Assembly: GCF_024494685.1 (NCBI RefSeq)
Contig: NZ_JANHDM010000001.1
Location: 248,001 to 312,000 of the forward strand
Direction: 5' to 3'
Length of the DNA: 64,000 bases
Source of the DNA: Halorubrum rubrum
GTDB lineage: Archaea; Halobacteriota; Halobacteria; Halobacteriales; Haloferacaceae
Position 1 is the first letter of the stretch, and the number at the start of each line of letters is the position of its first letter. The notes beneath the pieces were generated by a model that was not told where the DNA came from, did not search any database, and worked only from the letters and a program-made list of their open reading frames with translations. This document shows positions 16,594 through 24,729 of this stretch, piece by piece. Made by a program: the position numbers and the translations under genes.

Positions 16594-17598
16594 ATGACGG
16601 CCTCCCCCGACGACGACCCGGTCACCACCTCCGACGATCCGGCCGCGACCGAGGACGGCGATCCGACCGCGACCCCCGCCGTCGATCCGGCCGCGACCGA
16701 GGACGGCGATCCGACCGCGACCGCCGCCGCCGATCCGGCCGCGACCGAGGACGGCGGTTCCCCGCTGATCGCGGTCGCCGTCGCGCTGGCGCTCGGGGTG
16801 CTCGGCCCGGTGTTGGCGGTTCTCGGCAGCCAAGGGGTCTTCCTCGTCGACGCCGCGGTCGGCGGGCTGCCGCTCGCGGTGAGCGTGATACTCACGCTGA
16901 TCGCGGGACAGTACGTCGCGTTCGGCGGGCTCGCGGTGGGCTACCTCGCGTGGCGGGGCTTCGACCGGGCGGGGATCGTCTCGTATCTGGGCGTGCGCCG
17001 GCCGAGCTTGACGGAGGTCGGGCTCGTCGTCGGCGGCTGGGTCGTGATCGTGATCACGCTGCTCGTCGTCTCCTCGATCGTCCAGCTGCTCGGCGCGGAG
17101 GCGGCCTCGAACCAGAGCGCGGAACTCGCCATGCAGAACCCGGCGATCATCCCGCTCTTCGTCGTCGCCATGTTCCTCGTCGTCGGCCCCTGCGAGGAGA
17201 TACTCTACCGCGGGGTCGTCCAGGGGCGGCTCCGGGAGTCGCTGCCTGCGGTCCCGGCCATCGCGATCGCCTCCGGGATCTTCGCGTTCATCCACGTGAT
17301 AGCGCTGACGGGCGGGATCTCGGGGCGGCTCACCACGGTCGCGATCCTCTTCTTCCCGAGTCTCGTCTTCGGCGCGGTGTACGAGTACACCGAGAACCTG
17401 GTCGTTCCGGCGCTGCTTCACGGCCTCCACAACGCCGTGATATTCACCCTGTTGTACCTCACCATCGCGTACAGCGACGAGATAGAGGGGATGGCGGAGG
17501 GCGGCGCGGCGGTCGCGGAGGGCGGCGCGACGGTTGCGGAGGCCGGTGCGGCGATCGCGGAGGCGAGTGCGACGCTGCTCACGCTGCTTCCGGTCTGA
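16594..17598 (+). CDS. CPBP-family intramembrane glutamic protease (CAAX-type)
   Basis: This is an Abi/CPBP membrane protease of 334 residues. The catalytic motifs are CEEILYRGVVQGR (EExxxR), FAFIHVIAL (FxxxH) and ALLHGLHNAV (HxxxN), carried on about eight helices. The first 55 residues are soluble and made of 16-residue repeats (DPAATEDGDPTAT plus three variable residues), encoded by 48-bp tandem units at 16636-16754. After the last helix the tail repeats AEGGAAVAEGGATVAEAGAA. I chose ATG 16594; an in-frame TTG at 16567 is less likely. The substrate is unknown; bacterial and eukaryotic relatives cut prenylated proteins or mature bacteriocins. Confidence 0.88.
   Translation: MTASPDDDPVTTSDDPAATEDGDPTATPAVDPAATEDGDPTATAAADPAATEDGGSPLIAVAVALALGVLGPVLAVLGSQGVFLVDAAVGGLPLAVSVILTLIAGQYVAFGGLAVGYLAWRGFDRAGIVSYLGVRRPSLTEVGLVVGGWVVIVITLLVVSSIVQLLGAEAASNQSAELAMQNPAIIPLFVVAMFLVVGPCEEILYRGVVQGRLRESLPAVPAIAIASGIFAFIHVIALTGGISGRLTTVAILFFPSLVFGAVYEYTENLVVPALLHGLHNAVIFTLLYLTIAYSDEIEGMAEGGAAVAEGGATVAEAGAAIAEASATLLTLLPV
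16636..16754 (+). repeat. 48-bp in-frame tandem repeat in the CPBP protease gene
   Basis: Two full units (16636-16683, 16684-16731) and a partial third differ only in the last nine bases of each unit. They encode a 16-residue Ala/Asp/Thr repeat in the soluble N-terminal tail. Copy number is likely to vary between strains. Confidence 0.8.
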
Positions 17599-17626
17599 CG
17601 TGAGGACGGCGGGCCGCGAGGCCGGC

Positions 17627-18850
17627 TCAGTCGGCCGCGTCGCCGACCCGATCGACCGGGGCCGCGGCCTCGGGCGCGATCTCCTCCTCGCGGAGGTAAC
17701 ACTGCGGGTCCGGCGCGAAGAGGTCGCCGGTCGTCCGCAGCGCCCGGAGCCGCGAGCCGCCGCGACAGATCGAGCGGTACCGGCACGCCGCACACCGGCC
17801 GGTGAGCCGGTCGTCGCGGTCGCGCAGCGCGGACAGGAGCGGGTCCGACTCGTCCTCCCAGATCGCGGCGAAGGGGCGGTCGCGGACGTTGCCGAGGCCG
17901 TGACCCTGCCAGAACTGCGTGAGGTGGACGTTGCCGACGGGGTCGACGTCGGCGACGCGCTCGCCGGCCGGGTCGCCCCCGTTGCGCTCGAGGTACGCCC
18001 GGATCCGCTCGGCGCGGTCCGGACCCAGCTCGCGGCGGGCGTACTCGACGAGGTAGCCGGCGTCGGCGTAGTTGCCGACGAGCAGCGTCTCGATCTCCTC
18101 GCCGCGGTCGTGGTACTCGCGGGTGAGGTCACACAGCGTCCGGACCGCCTCGCGTTTCCGTTCGGGCGAGAGGTCGACGTCGACGATGTCGGCACCGCGG
18201 CCGCCGTAATCCAGGTGGTAGAAACAGAAGCGGTCGACGCCGACGTCGGTGAGGAGGTCGATCACGCCCTCCAGGTCGGCCGCGTTCGCCTCCGTGATCG
18301 TGTACCGGAGCCCGGTCTTCAACCCGGCGTCGAGACAGGCCTCGATGCCCCGGACCGCCGCGTCGAACGCGCCCTCCTTCCCCCGGAACGCGTCGTTGCG
18401 CTCGGCGAGGCCGTCGACGGAGACGCCGGCGTACGCGAGTCCCGCGTCCCGCAGCTCGGCGGCGGCCTCCCGCGTCAGGAGCGTCCCGTTCGTCGAGAGC
18501 ACCGGCCGGACCCCGCGGTCGGCCGCGTACGCGACGAGCTCCGCGAGGTCCTCGCGTATCAGCGGCTCGCCGCCCGAGAAGAGCACGACCGGGACGCCGT
18601 AATCGGCGAGCTGACGGAGCAGCCCCTTCGCCTCCGCGGTGGTTAGCTCGCCGGGGGCTCCCTCGGCGTCCGCGCCGGCGTAACAGTGGTCGCAGTGGAG
18701 GTTACACCGCTTCGTCGCGTTCCAGACGACGACCGGGCGGCGCTGTTTCCGCTCCGTGATCTGCGGCTCGGCCGAGCCGTCGGCGGCGTCGTACCGGAGC
18801 CCGTCGCTCTCGGCGTCGAGCCCGCACAGCAGCTTGCTGATCGAGATCAT
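17627..18850 (-). CDS. Radical SAM/SPASM domain protein
   Basis: This is a 407-residue radical SAM enzyme. The cluster motif CNLHCDHC (CxxxCxxC) occurs at about residues 49-56, followed by GGEPL and STNGTLL, which are SAM-binding features. The SPASM region at the end has GRCAACRYRSICRGGSRLRA plus further Cys. It begins MISISKLLCG like the haloarchaeal family I recall as TIGR04347-type, related to the heme-decarboxylase AhbC/AhbD and peptide-modifying enzymes. The start overlaps the end of the partner gene by 4 nt (ATGA), so the pair is translated together. Possible roles are RiPP-type modification of a peptide or a tetrapyrrole step. The sequence does not decide between these. Confidence 0.88.
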   Translation of the reverse strand: MISISKLLCGLDAESDGLRYDAADGSAEPQITERKQRRPVVVWNATKRCNLHCDHCYAGADAEGAPGELTTAEAKGLLRQLADYGVPVVLFSGGEPLIREDLAELVAYAADRGVRPVLSTNGTLLTREAAAELRDAGLAYAGVSVDGLAERNDAFRGKEGAFDAAVRGIEACLDAGLKTGLRYTITEANAADLEGVIDLLTDVGVDRFCFYHLDYGGRGADIVDVDLSPERKREAVRTLCDLTREYHDRGEEIETLLVGNYADAGYLVEYARRELGPDRAERIRAYLERNGGDPAGERVADVDPVGNVHLTQFWQGHGLGNVRDRPFAAIWEDESDPLLSALRDRDDRLTGRCAACRYRSICRGGSRLRALRTTGDLFAPDPQCYLREEEIAPEAAAPVDRVGDAAD

Positions 18851-19227
18851 CGCGGTCCTCCGTCCTCGGCGTTCGGAACGTCCACGGCGGCGTCCCCGAC
18901 CCCAGGCGTCCCCTCCGTCCCCTCGCGGACGCGCGGTTCGGCGGATTCGTCGCCCGACCCCGCCGCGTCGTCGCCCTCGGTCCCGGCGTCCCCGAGCGAG
19001 TACGTCGAGAACCGGCGGGTCTCGTCGGCCGGACAGAGCCAGACGTCGCGGGCGTACCACGCGAACAGCCGGCTCGCCTCCTCGTGGGCGACCTCCGCGG
19101 ACGGGGCCGCGACGGTCCCGACCCGCCGCATCGGGTCCGACTCCGACTCGCGAACGAACACTTCCCACCGGCGCTCCCGGGTCCGGCGGGGCGTCTCGTC
19201 GAGGCTGCGCTGCGCTTTCTCGACCAT
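18847..19227 (-). CDS. Radical-SAM-partnered protein, Htur_1727-like (PaaB-like fold)
   Basis: This is a 126-residue protein encoded directly before, and overlapping, the radical SAM gene. The domain at residues 20-75 (RRWEVFVRESESDPMRRVG, ASRLFAWYARDVWLCPADET) resembles the small PaaB family and the haloarchaeal Htur_1727 family. I recall the latter being catalogued as a radical SAM-partnered candidate RiPP precursor. The last 50 residues are acidic, low-complexity and rich in Gly/Glu/Asp. It contains one Cys (WLCPADE), and no leader peptide or Gly-Gly cut site is obvious. It could be a substrate, a chaperone or an accessory subunit of the enzyme. Confidence 0.8.
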   Translation of the reverse strand: MVEKAQRSLDETPRRTRERRWEVFVRESESDPMRRVGTVAAPSAEVAHEEASRLFAWYARDVWLCPADETRRFSTYSLGDAGTEGDDAAGSGDESAEPRVREGTEGTPGVGDAAVDVPNAEDGGPR

Positions 19228-19349
19228 GCGGGTCGTACCGGTTCGGGAGACATATCGGTCCGAGCGCGCTCCCGGACCCTGGGAACGCCCGCGAACGCGT
19301 TCGCTGGATCGCTGAACCGGGAGGAACGCGTACCCCCGCGGGGACGACC

Positions 19350-19573
19350 GTGTTCGACGACCTCGACGCCGACCTCTTCGAGGGGCTCCGCGATCCGGAG
19401 AACCTGACGGGGAAGTGCGGGGCCTGCGAGTTCAGGCACGTCTGCGGCGGGAGCCGGTCTCTGAGCGTGCGCGCGCCGGCGATCCGCTCGCGAGCGACCC
19501 GCTCTGCCCGTACGTCCCCGAGGGGTACGACGGGCCGCTCCCGGAGGGCGTCGAGCGCTCGAACCGGGCGTGA
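19350..19573 (+). pseudogene. Remnant of a second radical SAM protein: SPASM C-terminus, frameshifted
   Basis: The plus strand reads DLFEGLRDPENLTGKCGACE then FRHVCGGSR in one frame. After about 20 nt it resumes as GDPLASDPLCPYVPEGYDGP in another frame, ending at a TGA at 19571-19573. These are the C-terminal SPASM features (CGxCEFRxxCGGSR...GDPLxxDPLCPY) of radical SAM proteins of the TIGR04053/AhbD-like group. The 20-nt link is one base off a codon multiple, showing a frameshift. Only decayed traces (GNARER at about 19280) lie upstream, and the catalytic N-terminal domain is gone. The remnant lies on the opposite strand to the intact radical SAM pair and abuts the RNase P RNA gene. Confidence 0.75.
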
Positions 19574-19599
19574 GGCGATCGAGCGCAGTCCCGACCGAA

Positions 19600-19610
19600 C
19601 CGCTTATTCC
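19600..19610 (+). promoter_or_regulatory. TATA box of the RNase P RNA gene
   Basis: CGCTTATTCC is centred about 26 nt before the first base of the P1 helix, the correct archaeal spacing. It follows the stop codon of the SPASM remnant by about 28 nt. Confidence 0.6.
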
Positions 19611-19628
19611 TCGCGCCAGGGTACTCCC

Positions 19629-20037
19629 GGTCGGACAGAGGGAGCCCGACTCCCGTGCCTCTGGCATGAGGAAAGTCCCCCCACCGGCCGGACGGGCGAC
19701 CGGGCACACGCCCGGAGTCGGAGACGGCTGGCTCTGGAACAGCAACGACACCCCCCGCCCCGACCCGTGATTCGCGCGGTCGCCTCGGCGGCCGCGGCGT
19801 TCGCGGGTGACCCCGCGAACGCGCGAACCGACCCGCGAGGGAAGGGAGTTAACCCGATGAGGGCGGCGTGGCTATGCCACGTTAGCGTGGTCGTGCCACG
19901 CTGTGAGACGGGCGGGAACGGATGGAACGGCGAATCCTCGCCGGTGCAAGTCCGCGCCACAAGGTAGTCCGGCCACGGCGCGGACGCTCAGCCGAATGTC
20001 GGGACGAACCGAAGGGGGCTTACTCCCCTCAGTCCGC
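19629..20037 (+). ncRNA. rnpB: RNase P RNA, archaeal type A
   Basis: This is the catalytic RNA that cuts the 5' leaders of tRNA precursors. The universal core is visible. P4 forms between AAGTCCCCC (about 19682-19690, with the conserved bulged T) and GGGGGCTT (20014-20021). P2 pairs CCCGAC (19645-19650) with GTCGGG (19998-20003). P1 pairs CGGACAGAGGGAG (19632-19644) with CTCCCCTCAGTCCG (about 20023-20036). The GCATGAGGAAAGTCCCCCCA and GACGAACCGAAGGGG blocks are the CR I and CR V signatures. A TATA-like CTTATT at 19603-19608 sits about 26 nt upstream. The ends are set from the P1 helix and may be off by a few bases. Confidence 0.93.
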
Positions 20038-20200
20038 TCGCACGCCGAGCGGCGCGACCGGCCGTAAAGAACTCCGCGTCCGGGAGCGGCCGAATCGGCT
20101 TCGTCGGCGATTATAGCCCGCCATTCGGACGTTCTCTGTCGATCACGAACGTTCACCATCAAGGGAAGCGTTCAAGTCGTCAGCACCGCTAACAGTGTGT

Positions 20201-20803
20201 ATGTCCGAGGCACAGACCGTTCGGCTGTCGTACGACGACGGGGCACGAGCGGTCGAACTCGCACGCGAGGCGGTCGAGTCGTTCGTCCGACACGGACAGC
20301 GCGAACAGCCCGGAAGCATGCGCGAGGCGTTCTACGCGCGGACCGGGGCGTTCGTTCGACTGGAGTCGACCCGCGGACGCGGTCGGCTGCGCGGGTGTGC
20401 CGGCGCGTGGGACGGGTCGGACCAGCTCGGCCACGCCATCGTCGAGGCCGCGATCAAGGCCGCCTCCGGCGACTCCTGCGGCTCGGAGGTCGAGCCGAAG
20501 GAGCTGGAGAACATCACCGTCTCGGTCTGTGTCGTCTCGAACACCGTCCTCACGAACGACCCGCTCGAGGACCTCGAGATCGGCACCCACGGCGTCGCCG
20601 TCGACGGCGGCAACACCCACGGCTGGCTCTACCCGACCGTCCCCGTCGAGAACGGCTGGTCGGGCGCGGAGTTCCTCTCACGGGCCTGCCGCAAGGCGAA
20701 GCTCTCGCCGACCGCCTGGCAGGACGACGACACCATGGTGACGCTCATCGAGGGACAGGTGTTCCGAGAGCGCGCGGACGGCGGCGCAGTCGAGGAGCTG
20801 TAG
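20201..20803 (+). CDS. AMMECR1-domain protein
   Basis: This is a 200-residue protein of the AMMECR1 family, which is conserved from archaea to humans. The family motif LRGCAGAW matches the universal LRGCIGxx sequence near residue 65. LENITVSVCVVSN and the GTHGVAVDG segment follow, and the C-terminal part carries FLSRACRKAKLSP and TMVTLIEGQVFRE. The biochemical role is not established. In many archaea the domain lies next to a MEMO-like dioxygenase and a radical SAM protein, but here the neighbours are rnpB and pncB. ATG 20201 is preferred to the GTG 6 nt earlier. Confidence 0.92.
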   Translation: MSEAQTVRLSYDDGARAVELAREAVESFVRHGQREQPGSMREAFYARTGAFVRLESTRGRGRLRGCAGAWDGSDQLGHAIVEAAIKAASGDSCGSEVEPKELENITVSVCVVSNTVLTNDPLEDLEIGTHGVAVDGGNTHGWLYPTVPVENGWSGAEFLSRACRKAKLSPTAWQDDDTMVTLIEGQVFRERADGGAVEEL

Positions 20804-20869
20804 CCGGCCGACTAGACGCCGAGATCGATCGCCTCGATTCGTTCTCTCATCCCGTTCGACCCGCGTCCG

Positions 20870-22027
20870 CTACGTCGATCCGTACCCGACGCGCTTTGCG
20901 TCGGCGAGGGCGCGCTCCGTCGCCGAATCGAGATCGAACGCGTCGGCGGCGACGACCTCCCCGGCGCGGATCACGGGCTCCATCAGGGACTCCGCGTCCG
21001 CCGGCCCGTCGCGGTCGGCGAGTCCGACCGCGTGGCCGCCCGCCGCGGTGCGGTAGACGGCCTTCGCTCCCGAGAGCTTGCCGCGTTTGGCGGCGGGCTC
21101 ACCCTCCACCGCGACGACGTCGAGCGCGAAGTCGACGGGGTCGGCGTTGGAGACGTAGCCGCCGACGCCGAAGCCGTCGACGACGTCGCGGAGCCGCCGG
21201 AGGTCGGCGGGGTCGAGCCCGCCCGAGACGTAGATGTCGACGTCGCCGTGGCCGCGAACGTCGAGCTCCCAGTTCACCTCCCGAACGATGTGTCTGAAGT
21301 CGCCCCGTCGCGATCCCGTGGTGTCGAGGCGAACCCCGTCGAGCCGGTCGCCGAGCGCGTCGACCGCCCGCAGGACCTCGTCGACCTCGTCGGAGTAGGT
21401 GTCACAGAGCGCGATCCGGGGGACCGACTCGTCGACCGCCGCGTCGAAGGCGCGCCACGCCGCCTCCTGGTTGCCGCGACCGAAGCAGATCGACAGCGCG
21501 TGCGGCATCGTCCCAGACGCCTCCCGGCCGATCAGGTCGCCGGCGGCGACGTGCGAGAAGCCGTCGAGCCCGGCGACGAGCGCCGAGCGCTCCACGGCGG
21601 CCGTCATCGCGGGGTGGACGTGGCGCGCGCCGAACGAGAGCACCTGCGCGTCCGGCGCGGCGACCCGGCAGTCGAGCGCGGCGGTCGCGATGGCGGAGGC
21701 GTGCGAGAGGAAGCCCAGAAGCGAGGTCTCCAGCCGCGCGAACGTCAGGTACTCCCCCTCGATCCGCATCACCGGCCCGCCGTCGAACAGCCGCCCCTCC
21801 GGGACCGCGTGGACGTCGACGTCGCGGCCGGAGAGCAGCGCGACCGCGTCCTTCAGCCCGGCGAACAGCTCGAACTCGCCGGTCGGGAACTGATCGGCCG
21901 TGACCTCGGCGACGACGCGGGGGTTCCGGCCCGCGCCCTCGAGGGCGGTCGCCGTGCGGTCGAAGTAGGCGTCGGTGGCCCGCCCGCTCCGGACCGCCTC
22001 GGCGTCGACGATGTCGAACTCGGTCAT
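20870..22027 (-). CDS. pncB: Nicotinate phosphoribosyltransferase
   Basis: The enzyme joins nicotinate and PRPP to make nicotinate mononucleotide in NAD salvage. The 385-residue protein has the N-terminal TDAYFDRT segment and the central SFGARHVHPAM motif with the catalytic His. The phosphate-binding loop region reads IYVSGGLDPADLRRL then GFGVGGYVSN, typical of type II phosphoribosyltransferases. The length fits the archaeal subgroup. The nicotinamidase gene lies 2 kb away, so both steps from nicotinamide to NaMN are encoded in this region. Confidence 0.95.
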   Translation of the reverse strand: MTEFDIVDAEAVRSGRATDAYFDRTATALEGAGRNPRVVAEVTADQFPTGEFELFAGLKDAVALLSGRDVDVHAVPEGRLFDGGPVMRIEGEYLTFARLETSLLGFLSHASAIATAALDCRVAAPDAQVLSFGARHVHPAMTAAVERSALVAGLDGFSHVAAGDLIGREASGTMPHALSICFGRGNQEAAWRAFDAAVDESVPRIALCDTYSDEVDEVLRAVDALGDRLDGVRLDTTGSRRGDFRHIVREVNWELDVRGHGDVDIYVSGGLDPADLRRLRDVVDGFGVGGYVSNADPVDFALDVVAVEGEPAAKRGKLSGAKAVYRTAAGGHAVGLADRDGPADAESLMEPVIRAGEVVAADAFDLDSATERALADAKRVGYGST

Positions 22028-22132
22028 GACCGGACGTTCGGTCGGCGGGTACGAAAAGTCATCCGTGTCGTCGCCGCGGTTCGCGTATCCGACGACGATC
22101 CGGCGCCGGACGCGACGAGGTCGCGATCCCTC

Positions 22133-23908
22133 CTACCGCCGCGAGCGACGCCCGAGGAGCGCGGTCGCGGAGAGCAGGGCGACGACCGCGGCGACGACGC
22201 CGAGGCCGGGCACGCGGCCGTCCGTGGACCCATCGTCGCCGGGGTCGGGGCCGTCGCCCGTGCCGTCCGGGTCGCCGTCCGACGCGCCGCCGTCCGTCTC
22301 CGAATCGTCGTCCGACGCCGTGTCGTCGTCCGCGTCGGTCGCGCCGTTCGCGGGGTCCGTCCCGTCGTCAGCCGTTCCGTCGTCAGCCGTCCCGTCGTCC
22401 GCCATCCCGTCGTCCGTCGTCCCCGATCCGGGCTCCTCGAGGTCGATGCCGGGTCGGAGCTCGAAGACGTCCGGCGGGTCGGGCGCGTGGACGATCGTCA
22501 CTCTGGTCCCGTCGCGCTCGATCCCGTAGGCACCGCGGAAGTCGCCGGTCGGGATCTCTCGGACGCCGTCGTCGAGCCGGTCCGCGCCGTGTTCCTCCAG
22601 CATCGTGCGGTACGTCGAATGGAACTCCGCGGCGTCCGTCGGCGACCGCCACTCGGTCACCCAGACGTAGCCGTCGCCCTCGGCGTCGCCGGCGTCGTTC
22701 CGGTAGGGGTACAGCTCGTCGTCGACCCATCCCGTCGTCGCGGGGTCCGCGTAGTTGTACGCCGACCGCGTGTCGAGCCGATCGTCGGTGGCGGTGTGAA
22801 TCTCGACGTTCTCGCGGACGTCCCGCGTCGGCTCGAGGACGGGGTGGTCGTACTCCCAGCTCTGGTACCAGAACATCACGAACATCGACGCCTCGCCGGC
22901 GGTCTCGGAGCCGTTCACGCCCTGGTCGGCGTACGTCTCCCAGCCGCCCTCGGCGGCGTCCTCGAAGTCGATCTCGCGGGTCTCGTACTCCGGCTCGCGG
23001 TGGATGACCGCCGCCGTCGCGTTCGGCGGGTCGTTCATCGTCTCGTTGACCGCGCTCCAGCCGCCCTCGTCGATCAGCTCCTCGACGTAGAACGGCCCGT
23101 CGGAGTACGGCTGGAGGATCGTCTGGAGGATCCCGACGTTGTAGTCGGCCGTCGACCCGCCGCCGGATCCGCTCGAGTCGGGATCGTCGAGACAGCTCCA
23201 GTTTGCCTCACAGCGGTCGGCGTACCGCTCCTCGATGTAGACGGCTTCGCCCTCCACTATCCCGTCGACCGCGAGGTCGGCGTCCTGGGTCGCGCCGACG
23301 AACCGCGGCGCGGTGAGGTCGTGGTACTGGTCTTGCATCGCGTGAGTGAGCTCGTGAACGAGCGTCGACTCGCTGACCCGGACCGCCTCGCCCTCGGCGA
23401 CCACGAGGACGATCCGGTCGTCCGCCGGCGAGTAGAACCCCGAGACCGAGCCGCCGAACACCGTGTCGATCGCCTCCGAGGCGGAGTCGTCCTCGCCGAC
23501 GACGAACAGCGCCTTCCACACCTGGTCGTTCCAGCGGCGGAACTCGGCGTCGCTCGTCGCGTTGGTCTCGTTGCCGTCCGTCCCGTCCGACCGGAACTCC
23601 TCGCGCGTGACCGTCTCGACCGGGACGGCCGTCTCGAAGGGGCGCTCTCGGAGGTACTCGACGCGCGCCATGCTCCGGTGGGTCAGCGTCTCAAGTTGGG
23701 CCTCGGTCAGCCCGTCCGTCCCGTCGAAGTCGAGCTCGGACGTATGGTGCGTCCCGTTCCAGCAGCCGACCAGGTCGTTGTCGTCGGCGGTCTCGCAGTC
23801 GGCGGCGGTCTCCGCGACCGCCGCGTCCGCCGCGGCGACGCCGCCGGTCCCCGCGAGGAGGAGGACGAAGAGGGCGAGCGTCGCCGCGAGGGGGAGAACC
23901 CGTCGCAT
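22133..23908 (-). CDS. Hvo_1808-like secreted surface protein with zinc-protease motif and PGF-CTERM-type anchor
   Basis: This is a 591-residue exported protein. A Sec-type signal peptide (MRRVLPLAATLALFVLLLAG) is followed by a large domain containing STLVHELTHAMQDQYHDL near residue 205. The HExxH pattern suggests a gluzincin-like metal site, and a downstream Glu in EGEAVYIEERYAD could be the third ligand. The family matches what I remember as Hvo_1808-type surface proteins. From about residue 490 the chain becomes a Asp/Thr/Gly-rich stalk with repeated ADDGT units. It ends in PGLGVVAAVVALLSATALLG plus arginines, the archaeosortase-processed C-terminal anchor type. Peptidase activity is unproven. 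Confidence 0.88.
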   Translation of the reverse strand: MRRVLPLAATLALFVLLLAGTGGVAAADAAVAETAADCETADDNDLVGCWNGTHHTSELDFDGTDGLTEAQLETLTHRSMARVEYLRERPFETAVPVETVTREEFRSDGTDGNETNATSDAEFRRWNDQVWKALFVVGEDDSASEAIDTVFGGSVSGFYSPADDRIVLVVAEGEAVRVSESTLVHELTHAMQDQYHDLTAPRFVGATQDADLAVDGIVEGEAVYIEERYADRCEANWSCLDDPDSSGSGGGSTADYNVGILQTILQPYSDGPFYVEELIDEGGWSAVNETMNDPPNATAAVIHREPEYETREIDFEDAAEGGWETYADQGVNGSETAGEASMFVMFWYQSWEYDHPVLEPTRDVRENVEIHTATDDRLDTRSAYNYADPATTGWVDDELYPYRNDAGDAEGDGYVWVTEWRSPTDAAEFHSTYRTMLEEHGADRLDDGVREIPTGDFRGAYGIERDGTRVTIVHAPDPPDVFELRPGIDLEEPGSGTTDDGMADDGTADDGTADDGTDPANGATDADDDTASDDDSETDGGASDGDPDGTGDGPDPGDDGSTDGRVPGLGVVAAVVALLSATALLGRRSRR

Positions 23909-24058
23909 ACGGTCGATTGCGACGGGGTGGGTAAGTAGTTTGTCCGTCCGATCCCGGCTCCGGGCGGTTCGTCCGCCCGACCGCGCGCCGAGCGGCTCGC
24001 CCGTCCGGCCGGGGCTCGCGAGTGCGATCTTTTGTGCCCGGACCTCCAAGGGTCGACC

Positions 24059-24637
24059 ATGCCGTACGATCCGGCCGACACCGCGGTGGTCGTCGTCGAC
24101 ATGCAAAACGGGTTCTGTCACCCCGACGGAAGCCTCCACGCCGAGCCGAGCGAGGCGGCGATCGAGCCCGTGACCAACCTCGTCGGGCGCGCCCGCGACG
24201 CCGGCACGTCCGTCGTCTACACCCGCGACGTCCACCCGCCCGAGCAGTTCGACGAGACCCACTACTACGACGAGTTCGACCGGTGGGGCGAACACGTCGT
24301 CGAGGGGTCGTGGGACGCCGAACTCGTCGACGACCTCGACGTCCGCGAGGCGGACCACGTCGTCGAGAAACACACCTACGACGCCTTCTACCGGACGGAT
24401 CTGGAGGGACACCTCGACGCGCACGGGATCGACGACCTGCTGATCTGCGGGACGCTCGCGAACGTCTGCGTGCTCCACACCGCCGGCAGCGCCGGGCTGC
24501 GGGACTACCGGCCCGTCGTCGTCGAGGACGCGCTCGGCTACATCACCGCCGACCACCGCGAGTACGCCGTCGAGCACGCCGACTGGCTGTTCGGCGAGAC
24601 GACGACGTCGGAGGAGATCGCGTTCGCGTCGGAGTGA
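24059..24637 (+). CDS. pncA: Isochorismatase-family hydrolase, probable nicotinamidase
   Basis: Nicotinamidase converts nicotinamide to nicotinate, feeding PncB. The 192-residue protein has VVVVDMQNGFCHPDGS with the catalytic Asp, EKHTYDAFYRTDLEG with the Lys, and CGTLANVCVLHTA with the nucleophilic Cys. The metal-binding residues are in RDVHPPEQFDETHYYDEF. Nearness to pncB supports nicotinamidase over other isochorismatase-like activities. ATG 24059 is chosen because the nine upstream frame-open residues are not conserved-looking and a CTTTTGTG promoter element lies at about 24029-24037. Confidence 0.9.
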   Translation: MPYDPADTAVVVVDMQNGFCHPDGSLHAEPSEAAIEPVTNLVGRARDAGTSVVYTRDVHPPEQFDETHYYDEFDRWGEHVVEGSWDAELVDDLDVREADHVVEKHTYDAFYRTDLEGHLDAHGIDDLLICGTLANVCVLHTAGSAGLRDYRPVVVEDALGYITADHREYAVEHADWLFGETTTSEEIAFASE

Positions 24638-24729
24638 CCGCGGGACCGGTCCGCGACGCCGAACGCGGCGATTATCAGTCGCGTTAATCAGCGTGTAACG
24701 CTTTTGAGTCCGGGCCGGGAGCGGGGGGT

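Noticed and set aside
13812..16895. A 1027-codon minus-strand open frame across the polymerase IV and NUDIX genes
   Set aside because: It is an antisense shadow of GC-rich genes. Its translation is Arg-rich with no domain, and the plus strand encodes clear polymerase IV, membrane and NUDIX proteins.
21032..23938. A 968-codon plus-strand open frame across pncB and the surface protein gene
   Set aside because: The translation is Arg/Val-rich repeats with no motif, while the minus strand gives well-conserved families. It is a codon-bias shadow.
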